Below are positions 1 through 7,076 of a stretch of 18,332 bases of DNA, in pieces (the first letter of the stretch is position 1; each line of letters starts with the position of its first letter). Made by a program: the position numbers and the translations under genes. The notes beneath the pieces are model-generated. The model searched no databases, was not told the origin of the DNA, and saw only the letters and a list, made by a program, of their open reading frames with translations. This DNA comes from Solirubrobacteraceae bacterium (GTDB taxonomy: Bacteria; Actinomycetota; Thermoleophilia; Solirubrobacterales; Solirubrobacteraceae), in contig JANJUA010000298.1 of NCBI GenBank assembly GCA_024710825.1, forward strand, positions 1-18,332, read 5' to 3'.

Positions 1-724
1 GCGTCGCCCGCGCCGGCCCGACGTCGGCGATCAGCGTGTAGAAGATGAGGAACGCGAGGCCCGTCCCGCCGGCGCCGAGCACGACCATCGACCCGACGGT
101 GTCGAGCGCGGGCGCATGGTCCGGCAGCGCGAACGGCAGCAGGGGGAGCAGCATGGCGCACGACGCGGCCATCGTGGACGCGGCGACGCCGACGGGCGGC
201 ACGTCGCGCATCCGGTGCTTGGCGAGCAGGGCGCCGACCGCGTAGCAGAGCCCGGCCAGCAGCACGGCGAGCCCCCCGAGCAGCTCCTCCGCGGTGCCCG
301 CGAGGTCGAATCCGAACAGGAGCGCGACGCCGCCGATGCCGGCGAGCACGCCGACCAGGCGCCAGCCGCGCGAGCGCTCCGCCGCGTCGAAGCGGACCGC
401 GAGCAGCGCGGTGAAGATCGGCGCCGACGAGACGAGGATCGCGGTCAGCGACGAGGAGATGCGCTCCTCGCCGATCGTGATCAGCAGGAACGGGACGGCG
501 ATCTGCGCCGCGGCGATCGCCGCGACCCAGCCCAGGCGCCCACGCAGCGCCGTGAGCACGGCGGACGAGAGGGCGACCGGCGCCAGGACCAGCGTCCCGA
601 GCAGCGTGCGGAGGAAGACGATCGCGATCGGGTCGAGGTCCTCCAGGGAGACCTTGATGAACATGTACGAGGCTCCCCAGAGCGCGGCGAGGACGCCGAG
701 GAGGATCCACGCGCGGCGGTGCAC
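1..724 (-). CDS. EamA/DMT-family transporter, truncated by the window edge
   Basis: The reverse strand reads open from a GTG at 724 to base 1 with no stop, about 241 residues of a family that is usually near 300. The product is an integral membrane protein. The start region reads VHRRAWILLGVLAALWGAS, the first membrane helix, and the typical EamA motif WGASYMFIK follows it. Further hydrophobic segments alternate with short charged loops, and the second EamA half begins in the part that is present (GWRLVGVLAGIGGVALL). EamA proteins export or exchange small metabolites such as amino acids, but the substrate cannot be read from sequence. A TAGCAT hexamer at 737-732 lies seven bases before the GTG, which supports this start and a leaderless transcript. 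The upstream lipoprotein gene ends only 20 bp away, so read-through from it is also possible. Confidence 0.85.
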   Translation of the reverse strand, partial: MHRRAWILLGVLAALWGASYMFIKVSLEDLDPIAIVFLRTLLGTLVLAPVALSSAVLTALRGRLGWVAAIAAAQIAVPFLLITIGEERISSSLTAILVSSAPIFTALLAVRFDAAERSRGWRLVGVLAGIGGVALLFGFDLAGTAEELLGGLAVLLAGLCYAVGALLAKHRMRDVPPVGVAASTMAASCAMLLPLLPFALPDHAPALDTVGSMVVLGAGGTGLAFLIFYTLIADVGPARAT

Positions 725-731
725 CCACGGG

Positions 732-737
732 ATGCTA
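732..737 (-). promoter_or_regulatory. Candidate -10 element for the EamA gene
   Basis: TAGCAT fits the TANNNT pattern of actinobacterial -10 boxes and is followed by exactly seven bases and then the GTG start. No convincing -35 is visible. The same geometry recurs before other genes in this window. Confidence 0.35.
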
Positions 738-744
738 GGTGGCG

Positions 745-1149
745 CTACCGCGGCAGGCCGCAGACGTCCCGGGCGATGCGGCGCACCAGGAGGGCGAGCC
801 GGTCTGCCGCCTCGGGCTTGCCGCGCGAGTTGTCGGCGAACGCGATGTCCCCGGTCGGGATCCCGACCTCGTAGCGCAGCACCGACTGCGGCTCGGGCGC
901 GAGCATCAGGCCCTCGTCGGCGGCGGGCTCGAGCTCGCGCTCGACGTCGCGCGCCTCCAGCAGCAGATCCTCGGGAAGGCGGACGGCATCGGCGTCGTCG
1001 CAGGTCACGGTGCCGCCGTCGTTGACCACCACCCGGAGCTCCGCGCCCGGGACGGATCCCGAGCGGTCGACGGCGAGCAGGTCGCCCGCGTCCCCTCCGC
1101 AGCCGGCGAGCACGAGGAGCGCGAGGAGGCCGCAGAGACGGAGCCGCAT
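745..1149 (-). CDS. Small predicted lipoprotein of unknown function
   Basis: A 134-aa protein starts at the ATG at 1149. The frame stays open to 1317, but only this start places a lipoprotein signal peptide at the N-terminus: basic MRLR, a hydrophobic run to residue 14, then lipobox L-A-G-C with the lipidated Cys at residue 17. The mature part is acidic and Ala/Asp-rich, with two later cysteines (near residue 50 and near the C-terminus in VCGLPR) that could form a disulfide outside the membrane. I recognise no domain family. It diverges from a DsbA-like oxidoreductase gene across only 25 bp, so the two promoters must overlap. A link between the predicted extracytoplasmic disulfide and the DsbA-like protein is tempting, but the DsbA homologue has no export signal. 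Confidence 0.7.
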   Translation of the reverse strand: MRLRLCGLLALLVLAGCGGDAGDLLAVDRSGSVPGAELRVVVNDGGTVTCDDADAVRLPEDLLLEARDVERELEPAADEGLMLAPEPQSVLRYEVGIPTGDIAFADNSRGKPEAADRLALLVRRIARDVCGLPR

Positions 1150-1156
1150 CGGCGGC

Positions 1157-1166
1157 ACGCTACCGT
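1157..1166. promoter_or_regulatory. Overlapping divergent -10 elements
   Basis: Plus-strand TACCGT (1161-1166) precedes the DsbA-like ATG by eight bases. Minus-strand TAGCGT (1162-1157) precedes the lipoprotein ATG by seven. The two TANNNT hexamers share the TA base pairs at 1161-1162. This is a sequence-based prediction of a bidirectional, leaderless promoter; -35 boxes are not evident. Confidence 0.4.
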
Positions 1167-1174
1167 CCGGGCCG

Positions 1175-1789
1175 ATGGCGCTGACCCTCGACGTCTGGTC
1201 CGACATCGTCTGTCCCTGGTGCTTCATCGGCAAGCGCCGGCTCGCCGCCGCGCTCGCCGACGAGCCGGAGGGCAGCGTGCTGGTGCGCTGGCACGCGTTC
1301 CAGCTCCAGCCCGACATCCCCGTGGAGGGCCTCGACGCGCGGGAGTACTTCGAGCGGCGCTTCGGCAGCCCGGAGCGCGTCGCCGAGCTTCAGGCGCACG
1401 TCGCCGGCGCCGCCCTGCAGGACGGCCTCGAGCTGCGCTTCGACCTCCAGCGGCGGGCGCCGAACACGCTGCTGGCGCACCGGGCGATCAAGCTCGCGCC
1501 CGACGAGGACGCCGCGATCGAGGCGCTGTTCGCCGGGCACTTCCTGGAGGGCGAGGACGTGGGCGATCGCGACACCGTCCTGCGCCTCGTGCCGGACCTC
1601 GACCCGGATGCGTTGGACCGCGGAGACGGCGCCGACGCCGTCGCCACCGACCTGGAGACGGCGCGCGAGATCGGCGTCACGGGCGTGCCGTTCTTCGTCG
1701 CCGCCGGGCGCCTGGCGCTCTCCGGCGCGCACGAGCCGGCGCTGCTGCGCCGTCTGTTCGCCACCGCCAGGGAGCAGGAGGCGGCGTGA
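1175..1789 (+). CDS. FrnE-like DsbA-family oxidoreductase
   Basis: A 204-aa cytoplasmic thioredoxin-fold protein of the DsbA/FrnE family. The CPWC redox motif is at residues 13-16, directly after the first beta strand (LTLDVWSDIV), and the cis-proline loop GVTGVPFF follows near residue 172. An all-helical insertion lies between them (about residues 30-165), as in DsbA. Members catalyse dithiol-disulfide exchange or isomerisation; several actinobacterial relatives are annotated as polyketide-associated, but nothing here points to a polyketide cluster. There is no signal peptide, so a cytosolic role is likely. The ATG at 1175 was chosen because the fold begins immediately after it and a TACCGT box lies eight bases upstream. 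Its stop codon overlaps the GTG of the next gene, so the two are probably translationally coupled. Confidence 0.92.
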   Translation: MALTLDVWSDIVCPWCFIGKRRLAAALADEPEGSVLVRWHAFQLQPDIPVEGLDAREYFERRFGSPERVAELQAHVAGAALQDGLELRFDLQRRAPNTLLAHRAIKLAPDEDAAIEALFAGHFLEGEDVGDRDTVLRLVPDLDPDALDRGDGADAVATDLETAREIGVTGVPFFVAAGRLALSGAHEPALLRRLFATAREQEAA

Positions 1790-2253
1790 GGCGCGTCAGC
1801 CTCGCCGCGCCGGAGCTGACGTTCGACCCCGAGGACCCGGCGGGCTTCCGCGCCGGGATGTACCGGGTGGGCCCGCTGCTCGGCGCGCAGCGCACCGGGA
1901 CGAGCCTCTACGAGCTGCCGCCCGGCGAGGCTCTGTGCCCGTACCACTATGAGTACGGCGAGGAGGAGTGGCTGCTGGTGCTGTCGGGCCGGCCGACCGT
2001 CCGCCATCCCGGCGGCACGGACGAGCTGGCCCCGCTCGACCTCGCGTTCTTCCCGCGCGGCCCCGAGGGCGCCCACCAGGTGCGCAACGACACCCCCGAC
2101 GCGGTGCGCGTCCTGCTGTGGTCGGAGGTGGTGACCCCGACGGCGACGGTCTACCCCGACAGCGACAAGGTCGGGATCTGGACGGGCAACCCCGACGACG
2201 ACGTCATGGTCCGGCGCGCGAGCCGCGTCGACTACTACGACGGCGAGGCCTGA
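1786..2253 (+). CDS. Single-domain cupin protein
   Basis: A 155-aa protein that begins at a GTG overlapping the preceding stop (GTGA). A strong AGGAGG ribosome site lies at 1776-1781, four bases before the start. The cupin core shows motif 1 around PYHYEYGEEEW (His54, Glu56, Glu60 as possible metal ligands) and motif 2 around PRGPEGAHQVRN (His97). The single His-Tyr-Glu arrangement in motif 1, instead of His-x-His, leaves metal content uncertain. Residues 121-155 form a tail containing VYPDSDKVG and ending YYDGEA. A matching tail ends the bicupin encoded at 6160, so the two are related beyond the barrel. Coupling to a DsbA-like oxidoreductase suggests a redox or small-molecule role. The actual substrate is unknown. 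Confidence 0.85.
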   Translation: MRRVSLAAPELTFDPEDPAGFRAGMYRVGPLLGAQRTGTSLYELPPGEALCPYHYEYGEEEWLLVLSGRPTVRHPGGTDELAPLDLAFFPRGPEGAHQVRNDTPDAVRVLLWSEVVTPTATVYPDSDKVGIWTGNPDDDVMVRRASRVDYYDGEA

Positions 2254-2296
2254 GCGGACCGGGGGCCCGCCGCCGCGCCTGCGGCACCCCGAGGGG
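2254..2296. other. Convergent intergenic gap
   Basis: The 43 bp between the cupin stop and the GGT-family stop contain a short GC hairpin: GCCGC at 2272-2276, loop GCCT, GCGGC at 2281-2285. There is no T-run on either side. It may end transcription in both directions, but the support is weak. Confidence 0.25.
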
Positions 2297-3775
2297 TCAG
2301 GCCGCCACGGCGACGCCGCCGCGGCGCGGGTCGCCCGCGCCGGTGAGCCGGCCCGTCTGGGGATCGCGCTCCACCGCCTGCACCCCTCCGAAGAAGAGAT
2401 TCGGCGCGCGGAACGGGGCGATCTCGCGACCGGCCGCGCGCAGGGCCCGCTCGTCGACCCCCGGCTCGGCGTAGACCACGCCGTCCTCGAAGTGCAGCCG
2501 CGGCGCGCACACCGCCTCGCCCGCCGACAGGCCGCGGTCGACCACCCCCACGATCGTCTGCAGGATCGCCGAGCGGATGCGGTTGGAGCCCGCGCTGCCC
2601 AGGACGAGCTCGACGCGGCCCTCCCCCATGACGACCGTCGGCGCCATCATCGACGGCATCCGCCGCCCCGGCGGGAAGCGGTGGAAGCCGAGCGGGTTCA
2701 GGTCCTGCTCGCCCATGACGTTGTTGACGTGCAGGCCGGTGCCGGGCACGACCAGGCCGGAGCCCTCGCCGTTCGTGCACGTCACCGTGCACGCCAGCCC
2801 GCCGCCGTCCATCACCGAGATGTGCGTCGTCGAGCCCAGCCGGGTGGCGAACAGCTCCTCCGCGAACCGCGGACGGTCCAGGCCGACCGCGAACGCGTCG
2901 GTCCGCTCGGCCTGCACACGCTCCATGACGGCCACCAGGTCGACGGCCCGCGGCGGCGCCGGCCCGCGATCCAACAGCGCCAGGGCCAGCGCCACGAGGA
3001 CGCCGCCCGCGTTGGGCGGCGGGTTGGTGAGCACCTCGCGGCCGCGGTAGCTCGCGGCGACGGGCTCCCGCGCCACCGCCCGGTACGCGGCCAGGTCGGC
3101 CCGGGTGAGCAGCCCGCCGCGCTCCTCGAGCCAGTCGGCGACCCGCCCGGCCACCGCGCCCGTGTAGAACGGGGCGGCGCCCTCGGCGCCGAGCAGCTCG
3201 ATCGTGTCCGCCAGGTCCTCGGAGCGGAACGGCTCACCCTCGCGCAGGACCCGCCCGCCGGGAGCGAACAGGGCGCGCGCCTCCGCCGTCGAGCGGAGGA
3301 TGCCGGACAGCTGCGCGAAGACGTACCCCTGCTGGGCGGTCAGGCGGACCCCCTCGCGGGACAGCGCCGCGGCGGGCGCGGCCAGCTCGGCCAGCGGCAC
3401 GGTGCCCCAGCGGGCGACCGCCTCGCAGACCCCCGCGGGGTTTCCGTAGGCGCCGCACGAGGCGGCCCCGCAGTTGAAGATCTGGCTGGCGGCGCCGAAG
3501 GACACCTCGACGGGCGTCAGCTCGGCGGGGGCGGCGTCGGCGGCCCGCCCGCGCCCCGGCGCCTCGACGAAGAAGTCCAGCAGCGTCGGAGCCTCCCCGG
3601 CACCCGCGACGAGCATGTAGCCCCCGGCTCCCGGGCCGGTCAGCAGCGGCTCGGCCGCCCACGACGCGAGCATCGCCGCGACCGCGGCGTCGACCGCGTT
3701 GCCGCCGGCGCGCAGCACCGCCGCCCCGGCCTCCGCCGTGACAGGATGGCCGGCCGCGACGACTCCGTGGCTCAT
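2297..3775 (-). CDS. Gamma-glutamyltransferase-family Ntn hydrolase, variant active site
   Basis: A 492-aa protein with the whole GGT fold. It starts MSHGVVAAGHPVTAEAGAAV with the GGNAVDAA motif of the N-terminal half, and carries the autoprocessing junction GSTTHISV (predicted nucleophile Thr316) and the oxyanion-loop region GSAGSNRI at about 393-400. Family members cut themselves before that Thr and then hydrolyse or transfer gamma-glutamyl groups. There is no signal peptide, unlike periplasmic GGTs, so it is probably cytosolic. By eye, the position of the substrate-carboxylate Arg of E. coli GGT (LDFRE) reads LDFFV, so the ligand may not be an ordinary gamma-glutamyl compound. The frame stays open 96 codons upstream, but ATG 3775 is where family similarity begins. 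It is separated from ftsZ by 115 bp and converges with the cupin gene 43 bp away. Confidence 0.88.
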   Translation of the reverse strand: MSHGVVAAGHPVTAEAGAAVLRAGGNAVDAAVAAMLASWAAEPLLTGPGAGGYMLVAGAGEAPTLLDFFVEAPGRGRAADAAPAELTPVEVSFGAASQIFNCGAASCGAYGNPAGVCEAVARWGTVPLAELAAPAAALSREGVRLTAQQGYVFAQLSGILRSTAEARALFAPGGRVLREGEPFRSEDLADTIELLGAEGAAPFYTGAVAGRVADWLEERGGLLTRADLAAYRAVAREPVAASYRGREVLTNPPPNAGGVLVALALALLDRGPAPPRAVDLVAVMERVQAERTDAFAVGLDRPRFAEELFATRLGSTTHISVMDGGGLACTVTCTNGEGSGLVVPGTGLHVNNVMGEQDLNPLGFHRFPPGRRMPSMMAPTVVMGEGRVELVLGSAGSNRIRSAILQTIVGVVDRGLSAGEAVCAPRLHFEDGVVYAEPGVDERALRAAGREIAPFRAPNLFFGGVQAVERDPQTGRLTGAGDPRRGGVAVAA

Positions 3776-3803
3776 CGTGGGAAGTCTGACGCGTGGAGCG
3801 CCG

Positions 3804-3824
3804 TCGCCGCGCAGGACGCGGCGA
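3804..3824 (-). terminator. Candidate hairpin terminator after ftsZ
   Basis: A perfect 8-bp inverted repeat, TCGCCGCG and CGCGGCGA around a five-base loop (CAGGA on the plus strand), lies about 65 bases past the ftsZ stop and 28 bases before the GGT-family start. It lacks a T-tract, which is common in GC-rich actinobacteria. It probably separates the parA-ftsZ transcript from the next gene, though in this base composition a chance hairpin is possible. Confidence 0.4.
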
Positions 3825-3890
3825 GCGTGGCGTGCGTCGGCGCCCGAGCGGCCGAGGACGGCGCCCAGAGCGGTCGAAGCGCTCCTCGGC

Positions 3891-5330
3891 TCAGCGGCGG
3901 GGAACGAACTCCGGAACGTCGAGCTCGGTGACGCCCAGGCCCGTGCGCTGGGTCGCGCGACCGGGCCGCTGGTCGCGCTCGCGGCGCTCGCCGCCGGCGG
4001 GCGTGCGGCGCTCGACGCGCGGCTCGCCCTCGGGCTCCTGGAGTCGCGGCCGCCGCGGCGCATCGCCGTAGCCGGTGGCGACGACCGTCACCCAGACGGT
4101 GTTGTCGTCGAGCTTCTCGTCGACCATCGCGCCGAAGATGATGTTCGCGTCGGGGTGCGCGGCCGCGGACACGGCCTTCGCCGCGTCGTTGACCTCGAAC
4201 AGCGAGAGATCCTGGCCGCCCGTGATCGAGAGCAGGATCTTCCGCGCGCCCTCCATCGACGTCTCCAGCAGCGGGGACGCGACGGCGGCCTCGGCCGCGT
4301 CCAGGGCGCGCTTGTCGCCGTGGCCCATGCCGATGCCCAGCAGCGCCGGGCCCGCGTCGGACATGATCGTGCGCACGTCGGCGAAGTCGAGGTTGATGAG
4401 CCCCGGCAGCGTGACGAGGTCCGACACGCCCTGGACGCCCTGACGCAGCACGTCGTCGGCGACCCGGAAGGCGTCCATCATCGACGTCTGCTTGTCGAGC
4501 ACCGACAGCAGGCGGTTGTTCGGCACGACGATGAGCGTGTCGACCTCCTGGCCGAGCAGCTCGACGCCGGCGTCCGCCTGCTCGCGGCGGCGCGAGCCCT
4601 CGAAGCCGAACGGCTTCGTGATGACCCCGACGGTCAGCGCTCCGAGCTCCCGCGCGATGCGCGCGATGATCGGCGCGGCGCCGGTGCCGGTGCCGCCCCC
4701 GGCCCCCGCGGTGATGAAAACCATGTCCGAGCCCTTGAGCAGCGACTTGATGCGGTCGTACTCGTCCATCGCGGCCTGACGGCCGAGCTCCGGGTTGGAC
4801 CCGGCGCCCAGCCCGCGCGTGATGTTCGGGCCGATGTGGAGCGTGATGTCGGCGATCGACTGCTGCAGCGACTGCAGATCGGTGTTGACCGCGATGAACT
4901 CGACGCCCTCGACCTCGGCCTCGACCATCCGGTTGACCGCGTTGACCCCGGCGCCGCCGACGCCGACGACGCGCAGGACCGGCTGCCCGTTGCCGGCCGG
5001 CCGCGCGACGTCGTCGGGCTCCGGCCCGCGGGCGTAGGGATCGCTCACCCGCGCCGGGGGCTCCGGACGGTCGAGGATGTCGTCGGGGATCTCGGAGGAG
5101 AACGCGTGGCGCAGGCGCTCCTGCGGACTGGGGATCCGGGGCTCCGGCTCGGGCTCGGCGGCGCGGACGTCGCGCGACAGCGACGGATGCGGCACCTCGC
5201 GCCGCTCGGGGGCGAAGACGGGCTCCTCGACGCGCGGCTGCTCGCGCTCCTCGGGCGCGTCCTCCGACGTCGACCGGAAGAGCGCCGCCAGCGGGCCTTC
5301 CCGCATGCTCGCTCGCTTACCGCTTCCCAT
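3891..5330 (-). CDS. ftsZ: Cell division protein FtsZ with long N-terminal extension
   Basis: A 479-aa tubulin-like GTPase that polymerises into the Z-ring. The core begins near residue 117 (VLRVVGVGGAGVNAVNRM) and has the GTP-binding signature GGGTGTG at 211-217. The synergy (T7) loop NLDFADV is at 313-319, so GTP hydrolysis should be intact. A charged linker (about 425-465) leads to a C-terminal peptide, LDVPEFVPRR, resembling the conserved tail that binds division partners. The unusual part is residues 1-116, a Pro/Glu/Arg-rich, probably disordered stretch with a more ordered-looking segment RLRHAFSSEIPDDILDRP. Most FtsZ proteins have only 10-20 residues here. The ATG at 5330 overlaps the parA stop by 14 bases and has a GGAGG about nine bases upstream; ATG 5306 is a less likely alternative. 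No other division or murein genes are adjacent. Confidence 0.95.
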   Translation of the reverse strand: MGSGKRASMREGPLAALFRSTSEDAPEEREQPRVEEPVFAPERREVPHPSLSRDVRAAEPEPEPRIPSPQERLRHAFSSEIPDDILDRPEPPARVSDPYARGPEPDDVARPAGNGQPVLRVVGVGGAGVNAVNRMVEAEVEGVEFIAVNTDLQSLQQSIADITLHIGPNITRGLGAGSNPELGRQAAMDEYDRIKSLLKGSDMVFITAGAGGGTGTGAAPIIARIARELGALTVGVITKPFGFEGSRRREQADAGVELLGQEVDTLIVVPNNRLLSVLDKQTSMMDAFRVADDVLRQGVQGVSDLVTLPGLINLDFADVRTIMSDAGPALLGIGMGHGDKRALDAAEAAVASPLLETSMEGARKILLSITGGQDLSLFEVNDAAKAVSAAAHPDANIIFGAMVDEKLDDNTVWVTVVATGYGDAPRRPRLQEPEGEPRVERRTPAGGERRERDQRPGRATQRTGLGVTELDVPEFVPRR

Positions 5331-6084
5331 TGCCGAGAACCTCCTTCGCGAGCTCGCGATAGGACTGGGCCGCCATGCCGTCCGGATCGTACTTGAGCAC
5401 CGACATGCCGCGCACCGGCGCCTCCGCGAAGCGGACGGTCTTCTTGATGCGGGACGCGAACACCCGGTCGCCGAAGTTCTCCTCGAGGATCTCGATCGCC
5501 TCCTTGGCGTGGATCGTCCGCGAGTCGACGAGGGTCGGCAGGATGCCCTCGATGTCGACGTCGGGGTTGAGGTTCTCGCGGATCATCGACAGGGTGTTCT
5601 GGAGCTGGATCAGGCCCCGCATCGACAGATACTCGCACTGGACGGGGACGATCACCTTGTGCGCGGCCGTCAGGGCGTTGATCGTGAGCAGCCCGAGCGA
5701 CGGCGGAGTGTCGATGCAGATGAAGTCGTAGTCCTCCTCGATCGCGCGGAACGCCTTCTCCAGCGACCGCTCACGGCCGATCTTCGTGGACATGGCGATC
5801 TCGGCGCCGGCGAGGTCGATCGACGCGCAGGCGACGTCGATCTCGCGCTTGCGGATCACCTCGCGGATCGACATGTCGTGGACGAGCACGTCGAACATGG
5901 ACCTGTCGAGCGTGTCCGGGTCGATGCCCTGCGACATGGTCAGGTTGCCCTGAGGGTCCATGTCGACGCACAGCACGCGGTGCCCCTCCTCAGCGAACGC
6001 GGCGGCGAGGTTCAACGTGGTCGTGGTCTTGGCGACGCCGCCCTTCTGGTTGGCGAACGCGATGACCTTGGCCTTCGAGCTCAC
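5317..6084 (-). CDS. parA: Orphan ParA/Soj-family ATPase
   Basis: A 255-aa ParA-type ATPase that would dimerise on ATP and bind DNA nonspecifically to position cargo. It shows the deviant Walker A KGGVAKTTT near the N-terminus, a switch-region VDMDPQGNLT, and Walker B FICIDTPPSLG. The C-terminal half, with VPVQCEYLSMRGLIQL and IKKTVRFAEAP, is typical of Soj. I chose GTG 6084 because GGAG lies seven bases upstream and family members begin right at this point. An in-frame ATG at 6141 would add 19 unconserved residues. No parB is next to it, unlike the usual chromosomal parAB pair near the origin. Instead its stop overlaps the ftsZ start by 14 bases, implying coupled translation and a possible role in placing the division machinery. 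That role is inference. Confidence 0.92.
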   Translation of the reverse strand: MSSKAKVIAFANQKGGVAKTTTTLNLAAAFAEEGHRVLCVDMDPQGNLTMSQGIDPDTLDRSMFDVLVHDMSIREVIRKREIDVACASIDLAGAEIAMSTKIGRERSLEKAFRAIEEDYDFICIDTPPSLGLLTINALTAAHKVIVPVQCEYLSMRGLIQLQNTLSMIRENLNPDVDIEGILPTLVDSRTIHAKEAIEILEENFGDRVFASRIKKTVRFAEAPVRGMSVLKYDPDGMAAQSYRELAKEVLGNGKR

Positions 6085-6159
6085 GACTGGCTCCGATTGC
6101 GTCGCGATGGACTCATACGGTCGCGGTATTCGCAGGCGCATGCGCTATTCCTTCACCGC

Positions 6160-7074
6160 ATGACGATCTACTTCGACGAGGTCGCGGCCAGCGAGCGGGC
6201 GTTCGGCGACATCCGGGGCACGCGGCAGCGCCTCGGGGCCGCGGCGGGCAGCGCCTCGGTCGGCCTCAGCCGATGGCGGATCCCGGCCGGCGCGCGCAAC
6301 GCCCCGGTGCACGCCCATGCCGACGAGGAGGAGATCTTCTTCGTGCTGGAGGGCGAGGGCCTGCTGTGGCAGGACGGGCGCACGCATCCCGTCGGCCCCG
6401 GCGACACCATCGTCCACCGCGTCGACGGCGCCCCCCACACGCTGTTCGGCGGCCCGCTCGACGTGCTGGCGTTCTCGGAGGGCGCGACGACGAGGCTCGT
6501 CTGGCTGCCGCGACCGAACGTGATGTGGGCGGGGCAGCGCTGGCTGCCGCTCGACGGCCCGCGCCCGTTCGAGGCCGAGGCCGCGCTCGGGCCGCTCGAG
6601 CCTCCGGCGCCCGACCGGGAACGTCCGTCCAACGTCGTGGCGCTCGCGGACGTCGAGCCGGTGTCGGTCCGTCGCGGCCGTACCGACACCGCCCGCCGCC
6701 GCCTGGGCGCCGCCGCCGGAGCGGTCCGCAGCGGCCTGACCGAGATCTCGATCGCGCCGGGCGCGGCCGGCCACCCGCCGCACTGCCACAGCGCCGAGGA
6801 GGAGCTGTTCGTCGTGCTCGAGGGGTCCGGCACGCTGCTGCTCGGCGACGAGCGCGAGCCGATCCGGGCCGGGGGCGTCGTCGCGCGTCCGGCGGGCACC
6901 GGCGTCGCCCACAGCTTCGAGGCCGGTCCCGAGGGGCTGCGCTTCCTGGCCTACGGCCAGCACGACCCCCGCGACGTCTGCTTCTACCCGCGCTCGAGCA
7001 AGATCAGCGTGCGGGGCATCGGCAGCGTCCGGTTCCTGGTCGAGCAGGTCGGCTACTGGGACGGCGAAGAATAG
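6160..7074 (+). CDS. Bicupin protein
   Basis: A 304-aa protein made of two tandem cupin barrels. Barrel one has motif 1 at HAHADEEEIFFVLEGEG (His51, His53, Glu57) and a second-motif His93. Barrel two has HCHSAEEELFVVLEGSG (His208, His210, Glu214) and His251. Both therefore keep a plausible His-His-Glu-His metal site. The repeats align over a long stretch (RQRLGAAAG and RRRLGAAAG just before each barrel), so the gene arose by internal duplication. The C-terminal tail (FYPRSSKIS, then GYWDGEE) matches the tail of the single cupin at 1786. Bicupins include dioxygenases, decarboxylases and isomerases; the reaction here is not recognisable. It diverges from parA and opens a tight four-gene cluster, with the next start two bases after its stop. 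A weak TATTCC at 6146-6151 sits eight bases before the ATG. Confidence 0.88.
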   Translation: MTIYFDEVAASERAFGDIRGTRQRLGAAAGSASVGLSRWRIPAGARNAPVHAHADEEEIFFVLEGEGLLWQDGRTHPVGPGDTIVHRVDGAPHTLFGGPLDVLAFSEGATTRLVWLPRPNVMWAGQRWLPLDGPRPFEAEAALGPLEPPAPDRERPSNVVALADVEPVSVRRGRTDTARRRLGAAAGAVRSGLTEISIAPGAAGHPPHCHSAEEELFVVLEGSGTLLLGDEREPIRAGGVVARPAGTGVAHSFEAGPEGLRFLAYGQHDPRDVCFYPRSSKISVRGIGSVRFLVEQVGYWDGEE

Positions 7075-7076
7075 GT

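Noticed and set aside
3699..5396. 565-codon plus-strand open frame opposite ftsZ
   Set aside because: Antisense shadow of a clear FtsZ; no domain or ribosome site.
6085..6141. Upstream ATG (6141) extending ParA by 19 residues
   Set aside because: The extra residues are not like the family, while GTG 6084 has a GGAG site and begins at the conserved N-terminus.
6136..6145. GCGCATGCGC palindrome between parA and the bicupin gene as an operator
   Set aside because: It is short and likely by chance in this base composition, and no promoter could be placed around it.
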